Part shown: positions 53,801 through 63,078 of the stretch, piece by piece
How positions within the stretch are numbered: position 1 is the stretch's first letter
How the letters are laid out: every line of letters begins with the position of its first letter
NCBI GenBank assembly: GCA_014526335.1
Contig: JACTAT010000242.1
Coordinates: 31,193-95,192, forward strand
Direction: 5' to 3'
Length of the DNA stretch: 64,000 nt
DNA from: Chrysaora quinquecirrha
Lineage: Eukaryota > Cnidaria > Scyphozoa > Semaeostomeae > Pelagiidae
The notes under the pieces: model-generated
Seen by the model: only the letters and a program-made list of their open reading frames with translations
Told to the model about the DNA's origin: nothing
The model's database searches: none
Position numbers and translations under genes: made by a program

Positions 53801-56800
53801 TAATTCTCCATGACTTTGTAAGAATTTGTTTCCTTTACATGAAATTTCAATGTTCTTTGAAATGTTTGTAATATGTTGAACTTCACCATATGTATTAATT
53901 CTCCATGACTTTGTAAGAATTTGTTTCCTTTACATGAAATTTCAATGTTCTTTGAAATGTTTGTAATATGTTGAATTTCATCATATGTATTAATTCTCCA
54001 TGACTTTGTAAGAATTTGTTCCCCTCACATGAAATTTTGCTGTCCTTTGAAATGTTTGAAATCGGTTGAATTTCGCCATATGTATTAATTCTGCATGACT
54101 TTGTAAGAATTTTACGTCGCATGCCATTTTGATCCTCTTTCAAATGTTTGAAACTAAAATTTTTTCCATGAATTAAATCATTAAAATTGCATTAATAACA
54201 AAAAATTAATTTTCAATTGTTTTATAAAGAAACGAGAGCACTGATAGTATCACACGATGCCACGCAGAAGACGAGCAGCAGTATTACCACGAAGAGAACG
54301 CCAACGTCGGCGACAAACTTATGCTGTTGAGCGTGACAGGCTAAATCAGGATGCCAATGTTCCCAACAATGAACAAATTGCAATGGCAAACCCAGTTCAG
54401 GAATTACAACATTTGCAAAATCAACTTGGTCAGGATGCACATCAACCAGGTCAGCAAGGAGGTAATATGCAGCAAAATCCTGAAATTCAGCCAATTCAAG
54501 AAGGCAACCAAAATGATCAACCTGCACAGGACCCAGCTCAGGATTTTCCAAACCCACATGTTCTTGGTAGAATGGACTATGTTTGCGAACACTGTCTGGC
54601 TCTATATTTCCCTGAAGAAAAAAACAGTCAACACAAATACAACAAATGCTGTTTTGCTGGAAAAGTTTCCCTTCCAAGAATAGAGCCACCATCACATGCC
54701 ATCATAGAGCTCTATGAAGGCCTGTCTCCATATTCAAATCATTTCAAAGACAACATCCGCAAATATAATTCTGTGCTTGCAATGGCATCTTGGAATGCTC
54801 CAATTGATCGCCACCCTGGTAGGGGACCAAAAGTCATCACCATTCACGGCCAAGCATACCACTTGACAAGTCAAGCAGACCCACCAGAGGGTCAAAGACG
54901 AGAGTATTGCCAACTGTACATCCTGGACTCTAATCAAGCCTTGATGGAGCGGATTGCTAATCCAGAGAATATCAATCTGCAATATGAAATCTTGCATATG
55001 CTTCAAGATGAGCTCACAGCAGTAAATCCATTTGCTGCACAGTTCAGAAACATGGGCCAAATTCTTGAAAGAGAAAGGAACAATGCTGCAGCAAACAATC
55101 AGCCAGTTCCACCAGTACGTATGATCATGGCAAGACGTCCACACCAAGATCGACGTTATGATGATCCAGTAGTAAGAGAAGTTGCTGCAGTATATGTTGG
55201 TGATGATGGAGCACCCCCAAATCCAGCAGACAGAGATATTGTCATATATCCCACTGCTGATAACAATACAATACATATACAAGCAACATCACCAAATGCG
55301 GATCCAATGACATACCCTCTACTCTTCTTCCATGGAGAATTTGGTTGGCACACAGACCTCCAAATACAAAACCGCCAACAACAACAGCAGCATCCAGTTC
55401 GTAACAGAAGAAACCGGCTAAGTTTGAATGAATTCTATGCATACAGGCTTGCATTCAGAGAGGAATTCTCCGCAATTCATCGTGCCAGTCTTCTTTTCCA
55501 ACAATACTTAGTGGATGCATACACAAAGATTGAGGGTAATGAGCTTTCCTACATAAGACAACACCAAGCAGAATTGCGAGTAGAATCATACCAAGGCCTC
55601 ATGGATCATGTTCAGACACGGGCAGCAGAAAACAATGCAAATGTTGGCCGTGTAGTCATCCTACCATCATCCTTCAAAGGTAGTGAGCGATACATGTTCC
55701 AAAATTACCAAGATGCAATGACCATTGTGAGAAAGTATGGCAAACCAGATGTGTTTCTTACCATGACAGCAAATCCTAGGTGGCCTGAAGTAATTGAAAA
55801 CATTTATCCCAATCAACAACCAAATGACAGACCAGACATAGTTACTCGAGTTTTTGAACTCAAGCTCAAAGAGCTACTCAAAGATCTTTTGGAACGACAT
55901 GTACTAGGCCGTGTCAAGGCTTATGTCTATACAATAGAGTTCCAGAAACGTGGTTTACCACATGCACACATTCTGCTATTTCTTCATGACGAAGACAAAC
56001 CTCGCACAGCAGCAGATGTTGACAGACTGGTATCGGCTGAAATACCGGATGCACGAGTGAACCCACAACTACATCAGCTGGTCAAGAAACACATGATTCA
56101 TGGTCCTTGCGGGGAACTCAATCCAACATGTGTTTGTATGGTGAATGGGAAGTGCAAGAAAGATTTCCCAAAAGCTATCAACCAGGAAACTGACTTCAAT
56201 GTCAATGGCTACCCACTCTACAGAAGACGTGGACAGCACACAGCAGAGCTACGTAATCACAGAGTGAATGATTCCTGGGTTGTACCACACAATCAACAGC
56301 TTTTGATGAAATTTAACTGCCACATCAATGTTGAAATATGCACATCAATTGCAAGTGTGAAGTACATCTTCAAGTACATCAACAAAGGTTATGATTGTGC
56401 TCATCTGGAAATCAGAGAAAACACTCTCCACCATGATGAAATCATGCAATACCTTAATGCAAGGTATGTTGGACCACATCAAGCTGTTTTCAGAATCTTG
56501 CAATTCAAGTTACATGACAGAAGTCACACTATCATACGACTTGCAATCCACCTTCCCCTTCAGCAAAACATCTATTTCCGTGAGGGGAGAGGATAGAGTT
56601 CTTCATGTCAACAACAACACAACACTCACTGCATGGTTTCAGCTAAATCAAGAAGATGAGCAGGCACATCAGTACCTTTACCATGAAATTCCAGAACATT
56701 ATACTTTTGACAAAAGTACAAAAAAATGGAAGCAAAGACAACGTATTACGACATCAATAATTGGTCGTATATACCAAGTTCAGCCTTTTCAGCAAGAAAG

Positions 56801-59800
56801 GTTTGCACTAAGGTTACTTCTGCTACACTGTAGAGGTGCAGAATCATTTGAGAGCCTTAGAACTCTGGATGGCCAAACACATGGCACATTTAAAGAAGCA
56901 GCAAGAGCAATGGGACTGCTTGAAGATGACAGAGAGCACAGAGCCTGCTTACAAGAAGCACAGCTTATGAACATGCCTTATCAAATGAGGCAATTATTTG
57001 CTACCCTGATCATCTTCCAAACACCATCAGATATCAGAGCACTCTTTGATGAATTCAAGGAGGCCATGGCAGAGGATTACATTCATGAAGATCAGCAGCA
57101 TTTCAATGATCCTACCATAACTTTCGAAGACAGGCATTTACATCTTCTATTGTGGGACATTGATACCAATCTGAGAGTTCATGGCAAATCAATAAGAGAT
57201 GCAGACTTCGCAGATCTTCCACAGCTGCCAGAAAATTTTGTGCAACCACAAAATGATATCCATCACATAGATATAGAAGAAGAACAGCGACTTGGTCAAG
57301 ACATGCATGCAAATTTGAATAATGAGCAAGGCCACATCTATGACACAGTCATGGATGCAGTACAGACCAACTCGCAACAAAACTGCTTCTTTGTTGATGG
57401 GCCAGCAGGTACAGGTAAGACTTTCCTGTATAACACCATAGTACATAATCTGCAGGCATTAGGTATCAAAGTTATTTGTGTAGCTTACTCAGGCATAGCT
57501 AGCACACTACTTATCAATGGTGCTACAGCACACTCAACTTTTCAAATACCTATTCCCTTATTGCCACAATCTACTTGCAATATAAAGCGCCAAAGCGCAA
57601 GAGCACGTAAGCTCTTAGAAACCACAGTTTTCATATGGGATGAGGCATCCATGATCCCTGCAAAAGCATTAAATGTTGTTGACATTCTCTTGCGAGATAT
57701 AACACAAATCAATACACCATTTGGTGGTAAGTACATACTATTGGGAGGTGACTTCAGGCAGGTACTTCCTGTAGTTTTAAGAGCAGGCAGAGAACAAATT
57801 GTTCAAGAGTGTCTGAAAACATCACATCTGTGGAGACATTTCCACCAATTTCAACTTGTAACCAACATGAGAGCTGTTCGGGACAACACATACCGGCAGT
57901 TTGCAGACTGGTTGCTACGAATTGGAAATGGTGAAGAGCCACAGGATGAACAAGATCAAGTCACTCTTCCTGATAACATTGTGGTACCAACACTTGAAGT
58001 TATGCTTCAATCTGTGTACCCACCAAGACAACCAGGTGAGCCAAATCTCATGGTTGACCCAGAAACTATGTCAGAACGTTGCTGTCTTACTCCAAAGAAT
58101 GAGTTCTCACATCAGATCAACTCTCTGGTACTGGAGCAGCTGGACACCGATAGCCGCACATATCTAAGCACAGACAGGGTGGTTACAGATGACCCCAATG
58201 AAGCAGCAGCATACCCAATAGAATTCCTCAATGCACAGACTCCAAGTGGAATGCCATTACACAACCTCGAATTGAAGGTATGCTCACACTTATTAATCAT
58301 ATACATTGCTGTATATTCATTTCTCCATTTTCTAACAGATTTTATTCTTGGGTTCCTAAAGTTTATTATTCAATTTTTTTTAGCTTGGAGCAACCATAAT
58401 TTTGCTGAGGAACATCAACCCAAAGAAAGGACTTTGCAATGGCACACGACTCATTGTTCGTGACCTCAGAAATCACCTCATTTGTGCAGAAATCATTTCC
58501 AGAGAATACAGAGGACAATATGTCATGATACCAAAAGTCACTGTGACTTCACAGGACAACGCACTGCCAGTCAACATTGCGACTGCAGTTTCCAGTCAGA
58601 TTGGCATATTGTCTCACTATCAACAAAGCACAAGGCCAGTCATTGAGTCGTGTTGGTGTTTACCTACCCCAACCAGTTTTCAGTCATGGACAGCTTTATG
58701 TTGCAATGTCAAGAGCTCAGTCATTCAACGGCCTCAAGGTTTTCACATCACAAGACAACATCACAAAGAACATCGTCTATCATGAAGTACTCGCTTAATC
58801 AATTAAGCAACTACAGCCATGCTCATCCCAGCGCCAAACCAGTGCCCAGTGATCTCCCACCTCATCACAAGCAGCACACATTTGTGCCACGGTGAGTAGC
58901 AGCACACATTTGTGCCACAGCGAGATCACAAAAACAAACGCATACATGTTGCAATTGTATGTCGCAGTGCACTAACCTGGCCCAGGCCACCTACATGGCC
59001 AAAGGGGGACCAGGTCTCACACTTCAGTGAGATCCCGCAATATCACATTGCAGCAGCTCCCCCTTGCATGAGCATGCCATGGTACTTCATACAGGCAACG
59101 AGTTTTGGTTTTACATATTCTCCGATCATGCCTATGGGAATATGTCTTTCCTTTCTCGGGAACAGTAGAATTTTCATGGCAAAATTCCTCATAAGCTGTT
59201 CAGAAAAAACGGAAAACTCAAACAAAGGGTGCTCCTTGACGTGGCGTTTGAGCTTATCAACTAATGCACCCGGCATTAAAAACTTCCACACTGCCCCCAG
59301 ATATTTTCATTTTCCAAACAAAGACAGACATTTGTATATAACTTATACTTTATCTCAATTGACTTATATTTGTTCATAGGTTTTACGACATGAGTATATA
59401 CCAATTTTTGGTTCTAAAAGGTCTTCCCAATTAATAGTAGACTAGCTTTTTACCTTGACGCCCGCGATGCGGGCGATATTTTTACCTTGACACCCGCGAT
59501 GCGGGTGTGATTTTTTACTTTGACACCCGCAATTCCAGCACATATAAGTACCAGTTTAGCCTTGGAAAGACAAGATATCACTCCTCCAACATTTTTTACT
59601 TTGCACCCTGACCTCCAGTGGCAGGCAATAGTGATGTGTTGTCTCAAAAAATTCTGAACTTTATTCTGGAAGTCCGGGATTTTAGTCTTCATGGCATTAC
59701 AACCTCCGTGACTCTCCAGTGTGTAGGCCAAGGATAAATCTTCAATAATATCTTTACAACCCACCTGAGCTTGTACAGCGAGATGGAAACCTCCCTTTTT

Positions 59801-62800
59801 GAACTCTGCAATACCATCTATTTGCTGTCTTGTTCCTTCAGGAAAAATCCATACATTTGTCTGAAATAAAAAGATTTTGCAAGGATGTTTCATAGGTCAC
59901 TGAAATACAGATACTGTGTGACATACTAGTACGCCTGTCCGTCAATATTTCTGCTTTTTTGCCATTTTGTACTGCTAACAATAAGATACTGTGTGTTGTT
60001 GTTACTTTATTTCAAGTAGGCTGTTATTTCTAGCTTTTTCAGCTAATTTAGGCCTACTATGCATGCTGCATCCACGCAGTGGCGTAGCTGACGGTGGTTA
60101 CCTTTAGGGCATATCACTAAGGGCCCCCGCTTATAAGAGGCTTCAAGGGGCCCCCAACCTTAAAATTATGTCTTTCTTAAATGATCTTTCCTGACGAAAT
60201 TAGCGTGTTTTCTTATATGACAAACTGCTAACAAGTGAGTAAGTCATTGATATTGCAAAGTTGACGCTTTAGAGCAGGGTTAGCTTTTAAAATCTGATCC
60301 TACTTTGTGTAATGATTAACGTAGTTGTCACAACCGCCGAAAAAATACGAACGTCCAGAAAGCTTTCCACCTCCTTGCAGTTTCCTAGCCCCTTATTTCC
60401 TAGTGCTTGGTCCCTATTTCCCATTTCAGCTTCCTAGTTCCTAATAAGACGTGATGAGAAGGGGCCCCAATCCCACTATGTCACTAAGCGCCCCACATAC
60501 CTCCGCTACGCCACTGGCATCCAGGCATGGGCCCCTAGTTTAACGCTCCTTTCCGAAGGATGGCAGAGTGAGTTATTTAGTCATCCATCTGGAAAGTCAC
60601 CCATCCAGATGCTAACCTCACAGGACCAAGCTTAACTTCAGCTGTCCAACGAGAAGTGACTGAGAAGCTTGGCCACCCTATGTTTAGTACAGTTGCAAAA
60701 GTATGCAGCCTAGTATGGCATACTAGTATGCCCATCAATTTCTGCTTTTTTGCAATGTGTATGGTGCACAGTTGCACTGGTATTGCACCATATACATGTT
60801 TTATGCAACTTATTCATATCTTTTGACAGAAAATCAGTTGTACATGCAGCCTGGTTATCAATCAAAGCTGACACAGCCTTCTTTTCACTCCACACTTTTT
60901 AACACAATTTTCACTGAACCAACAAGCAAAACTTGAGGATGGCCATGGAATGACTGCATGACTTGGAGAGTTGCTTGATGATTACATTTTTCTTTTTAGC
61001 TCTGTGGGATTATTTGTTCCTGACCCTCTTATTATCTTATCTGGGTTTTGTTTAAACTATTGTAAATAGTAGCAGCCATATTTTACCTTGTCCTTTTTCA
61101 GTTTTGTAGCAGTTTCTTTCATTGTGTTGATTGCTTCACTCTGTGCTTTTCGGTCAATGAATATTGTACCACATAACCAGGTTACAAAACCAAATACAGG
61201 AACACTACGTAGCTCTTTCTTAGCTAGAACTGCTGTTCGTCTTGATGCTTCCTATGAAAAACAATATCTTGAAATGAGCAAATAAAGTTTAAGAAGGGCA
61301 GAAAAAGTAGTTTGCGTGTAGACAATATTTTCTGACAAAATATATTTGCACACCTGAAGAAAACTATCTATAAGGTGAATAATATGGACCCGGCAGACCA
61401 ACCCGTACACTTCAATGAAATAGATTATTGTCAACAGGGTTCCAGGTCAACTCGCCACACTGCTAACTCAACACACGACCTAGTTGCCACACATTTCAGG
61501 TCAAGTTGTCACTGTGTTCTAGTCAACTCGCCACACCTAGGTGGTCAACTCGACTCAGTTCGAAATTTTAATTTAATAAAAATTGGGTATTGTTTCTTCA
61601 TGAAAATCTTGTAAAGCTTTCAGAAGGCTTTTCTGAGATTTATTAAAGGATAAAATCTGTTTATCACGCTTATAGAGTGGACTTGCTCAGTTACGTATGG
61701 GGAGTCAACGTTTGAAGAGGCCAGTTGACCAGATGTGCGGCCACTTGACTCTGGCGAGTTGGCAGTGTGGCAAGTTGACCTGTTACCATCAACAGAATAG
61801 ATTAATATTTACCAAGTTGATGTTTTGTTAATATTACACGCATTTTTTCTTATAAGGAAGTGCTTTATAAGGAAGGTAGTACTCGGGCTGGCAAAAACTT
61901 AAGGAATTTCTAGTACTGGACCGGAGACTACTAAGGAATCTGACTTTTTCTTTAACTTAGCATTTCGATTAAAAAAATGAAGTTTTGAATTAACAGAGCA
62001 AGCAATACTTATCGCCAATGGTTTTCAATCAGTATTCATTTCTAATCGTCTTCTGAAACCTTTATGACCTATATTTCCTTGACCATTGGTTGTTTTTAAG
62101 AATCACAAAGTAAGAAGTTAAGGAATTGCTAAGGAATATTGAGTACTCAATTTTCACCATCAGTTAAGGAACTTTCAGTACTGACCCTGAGCCGAACTTC
62201 CTTATAAAAAAAAATGCGTGTAATGATAAGTCCTTCAATCAAATACTCAACTCAAAACAAAACTTTTTTGATATCAAAGAATTCTTTGGCAGTGGTAGTC
62301 TGAAAATTTTGCACTCTTGATTGATGAATGAAGCCACCCTTTTTGTGCCAAATAAACAGTTATTACAAAATAATTACAAGCCACAGCAACTTATAATTAA
62401 AAGAAATACAGCGTTAGAAAACTAGATACCTTTGCAATTGGCATCACATCCAAAGACGTCTGATGATTCGACATAAAAATGACTGGTTTCTTTACATTGT
62501 CAATCAAGTCTTTACCAGCTGTTTCAATTTTGACACCAAACAACCATGCCATCTGTGACAAATGAAACCCAATTCTAGCAAGTACTATATTGTCTGAATT
62601 GCCTGGTCTCAATGCAGCCGGTAGTAATGCTACTCCAGCCACGAAAACGACATACAAGTGATACAATCCATACTTGATGTAGAAATTCAAAACATGCAAG
62701 CTAGGCCGTGCTAGAATCCATTGTAAAGCTTTAAATATGACAAAAATCGCAAGCAAATATGTCAAGTATCTGACCAAAAGGTAGTGATTTAATATCCACG

Positions 62801-62804
62801 GCAT
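44878..62804 (-). CDS. AGPAT1: AGPAT1-like 1-acylglycerol-3-phosphate acyltransferase, complete, 5 exons, 296 aa
   Basis: The enzyme acylates lysophosphatidic acid to phosphatidic acid in the ER membrane, the second acylation of glycerolipid synthesis. Exons: 62804-62430, 61251-61087, 59860-59765, 46829-46757, 45059-44878 (TGA). Phases 0,0,0,1 agree; 891 nt. Hydrophobic segments occupy about residues 10-30 and 45-65. Motif I is NHQTSLD (NHx4D, about 113-119), motif II GTIFIDR, motif III FPEGTR, motif IV IPIVPVV: the full catalytic and substrate-binding set of the PlsC family. Length is close to human AGPAT1 (283) and AGPAT2 (278); [12 protein letters not shown] and FIDRK favour AGPAT1. Intron 3 is 12.9 kb (46830-59764) and holds a Helitron, a repeat cluster and several MITEs; the other introns are 1.2-1.7 kb. 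Confidence 0.95.
45783..46625. mobile_element. Inverted-repeat element with GAGGCCCCC ends (copy 2), interrupted
   Basis: The ends GAGGCCCCCCAAGGGGG and CCGCTTGGGGGGCCTC match 15574-16086. A TA/CACGCA MITE (45983-46369) is inserted inside; without it about 456 bp remain. It lies in AGPAT1 intron 4. Confidence 0.75.
45983..46369. mobile_element. MITE of the TA/CACGCA subfamily nested in the GAGGCCCCC element
   Basis: The ends are TACACGCATTTTTTTTTT and AAAAAAATGCGTGTA, 387 bp, the same subfamily as 9268-9655 and 61835-62222 in the reverse orientation to 9268. Confidence 0.87.
47002..47423. mobile_element. Inverted-repeat element with CGTGGCTACACG ends
   Basis: CGTGGCTACACGTGCGAC at the left mirrors GTGTAGCCACG at the right. 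GGCTACACGCTGCGAC-like words repeat inside in both orientations. Non-coding, in AGPAT1 intron 3. Confidence 0.65.
47590..48959. repeat. 1.37-kb direct repeat, copy 1, with Helitron-like ends
   Basis: It begins TCTCTATTACTAATATGC and is followed head to tail by a near-identical copy at 48960. Near its right end CTAG at 48870-48873 is next to AAGCCTGC-TAC-GCAGGC, a GC hairpin. Read on the minus strand this is hairpin, 13-nt A-rich spacer, CTAG, then T, the form of a Helitron 3' terminus. The interior ORFs are short and unlike known proteins; it is non-autonomous. Confidence 0.75.
48960..50305. repeat. 1.37-kb direct repeat, copy 2
   Basis: It repeats copy 1 with scattered substitutions and short indels: the same CTGAGCCTTATAAACGGTCG start region, the same GATGATTATGATGATTGTTG tract and the same CTAG-plus-hairpin end (CTAG 50223-50226). 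It runs into the inverted repeat at 50228-50500. Confidence 0.85.
50228..50500. repeat. Inverted repeat joining copies 2 and 3 of the 1.37-kb repeat
   Basis: CATGTGACCTGTCTACCATC and following bases (about 50333-50382) recur in reverse complement at about 50404-50454. The outer part (TAAGCCTG ... ACCATAGTACCAGATTA, about 50236-50279) recurs at about 50455-50496. The left arm has about 50 extra bases. A transcript would fold into a long hairpin. Confidence 0.85.
50502..50810. repeat. 1.37-kb direct repeat, copy 3, truncated
   Basis: It starts TCTCTATTACTAATATGC like copies 1 and 2 and follows them for about 309 bp. It stops where the inverted-repeat element at 50811 begins. Confidence 0.85.
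50811..52532. mobile_element. 1.7-kb inverted-repeat transposon, non-autonomous, containing a nested MITE
   Basis: The left end CCGTAAAATGGAGGAGCAAG is exactly mirrored at the right end (CTTGCTCCTCCATTTTACGG, ending about 52529); the inverted ends extend about 60 bp (to AATAGCGGAATCGG). A subunit (GGTGGTAAAAACTCCCGCCG onward, about 52 bp) is directly repeated at 51950 and 52118. The nested MITE is at 51241-51950. No transposase is visible. Confidence 0.85.
51241..51950. mobile_element. 710-bp MITE nested in the 50811-52532 element
   Basis: Left GGGACCATCGACAAAAGACT then TTCGTCCCCGTTAACGG is matched in reverse at the right (CCGTTAACGGGGACGAAAG then TCTTTTGTCGATGGCCCC). C-rich tracts (CCCCCCCCCC near 51306 and CCCCCTCCCCCC near 51886) sit at mirrored positions inside the arms. 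There is no ORF of note. Confidence 0.85.
52948..53238 (+). repeat. Direct duplication of about 145 bp
   Basis: TTTCCTCTGTCCGATTTTTAG at 52948 and the next 140 bp recur from about 53089 (TTTCCTCTGTCTGATTATAG), both ending AAGTTTATATGGTTAT. The 95-bp minisatellite follows directly. Confidence 0.8.
53243..54126 (+). repeat. 95-bp minisatellite upstream of the Helitron ORF
   Basis: GAAATTTCAATGTTC recurs at 53243, 53338, 53433, 53556, 53651, 53746, 53841, 53936 and (as GAAATTTTGCTGTCC) 54031, a 95-bp period with one 28-bp internal duplication near 53500. The last unit is the most diverged. It ends about 130 bp before the Helitron start codon and may belong to the element's 5' region. Confidence 0.93.
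54257..58798 (+). mobile_element. Helitron (rolling-circle transposon) coding core, in AGPAT1 intron 3
   Basis: A Rep-helicase gene of the Helitron type is present. The element's 5' TC and 3' hairpin-CTAG ends could not be fixed on the plus strand, so only the coding span is given. It sits between AGPAT1 exons 3 and 4 in the antisense direction to that gene, and its AT-poorer, Gln/Asn-rich coding composition differs from the surroundings. Confidence 0.93.
54257..58798 (+). pseudogene. Helitron Rep-helicase, broken by two frameshifts, one intron
   Basis: Rep proteins nick and join single strands during rolling-circle transposition; the fused PIF1-type helicase unwinds DNA. Frame 1 (54257 to about 56590) has a Gln-rich start, a Cys-rich segment near residue 110 (YVCEHC), a Helitron-like N domain ([14 protein letters not shown], near residue 350), the HUH motif in [12 protein letters not shown] (about 570-581) and tyrosines in [11 protein letters not shown] (near 705). 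A +1 shift in the G-rich stretch about 56575-56595 leads to the helicase frame: Walker A GPAGTGKT (about 57400), Walker B-like [23 protein letters not shown] intron 58278-58383 (106 bp) follows LELK. A second +1 shift near 58560-58580 reaches the closing motifs [11 protein letters not shown] and LYVAMSRAQ, stop 58798. The frameshifts could be real decay or sequencing error. Confidence 0.92.
59043..59291 (-). other. Unrecognised 82-codon open frame downstream of the Helitron
   Basis: The minus-strand frame starts ATG at 59291 and stays open to 59043. It encodes a protein-like sequence with balanced composition ([20 protein letters not shown], then [20 protein letters not shown]). I do not recognise it. 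It lies between the Helitron stop and AGPAT1 exon 3, a place where captured host gene fragments are common. No splice sites or neighbours support a gene, so it may be chance. Confidence 0.3.
59442..59520 (-). mobile_element. Helitron 3'-terminus-like sequence (CTAG plus GC hairpin), minus orientation
   Basis: On the minus strand: CGCCCGCATCGCGGGCG hairpin, TCAAGGTAAAAAG, then CTAG at 59445-59442 followed by T. A second hairpin unit (ACACCCGCATCGCGGGTGT in reverse) lies at about 59490-59508. The same hairpin-spacer-CTAG-T form occurs at 48870 and 50223. The sequence beyond (ACCAGTTTAGCCTTGGAAAG, about 59549) is also shared with those two sites. Confidence 0.7.
61443..61782. mobile_element. Inverted-repeat element of the GCGAGTTGGCAG family, intact copy
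   Basis: CAGGTCAACTCGCCACACTG at the left mirrors CAGTGTGGCAAGTTGACCTG at the right (one mismatch inside). It is 340 bp, non-coding, in AGPAT1 intron 1, and related to 6895-8195. Confidence 0.8.
61835..62222. mobile_element. MITE of the TA/CACGCA subfamily
   Basis: The ends are TACACGCATTTTTTCTTATA and AAAAAAAATGCGTGTA, 388 bp. The interior words TAGTACTCGG and CCGAACTTCC are shared with 9268-9655. It lies in AGPAT1 intron 1. Confidence 0.88.
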
Positions 62805-63006
62805 CTTAGTGGCTGTTAGGTTAAGATATATCGTAAAAAAGCCTCCCTTTATGAAATTTTTCTATCTTCCTTGTCTCTGCTGTGATGGTTTGCACCCGCC
62901 ATTAAAGAAAAGAAAGAGATACTGCCAGTAGCCTCGATTTCGCGAAAGCCTTTGTTTGACTTGCCTCGTTACCATTTTTTTTCAATTCTGCCCCTCATTC
63001 TCCATC
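62805..63006. promoter_or_regulatory. Short divergent promoter of AGPAT1 and the gene starting at 63007
   Basis: Two start codons in opposite directions are 202 bp apart, so both 5' UTRs and core promoters must overlap here if both exons are real. There is no TATA box, and the GC content is modestly raised relative to the introns. Confidence 0.5.
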
Positions 63007-63078
63007 ATGGCCGACGAAGAAGTGGGTTCTTTCCTGAAAATGTATAAAGATTTCAAATATAATGAAGGAAAAACAAGG
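63007..63078 (+). CDS. Likely first coding exon of an unidentified gene continuing past the right part of the window
   Basis: ATG at 63007 in a fair context (CCATCATGG) opens 24 codons, MADEEVGSFLKMYKDFKYNE and four more, ending ACA AGG in phase 0 before a GTATGA donor. The divergent position next to AGPAT1, the acidic Met-Ala start and the exon-sized frame suggest a real N-terminus. I do not recognise the family, and no second exon was found by 64000. Confidence 0.45.

Noticed and set aside
54222..55454. Long minus-strand ORFs over the Helitron
   Set aside because: They are antisense shadows of the Rep coding frame.
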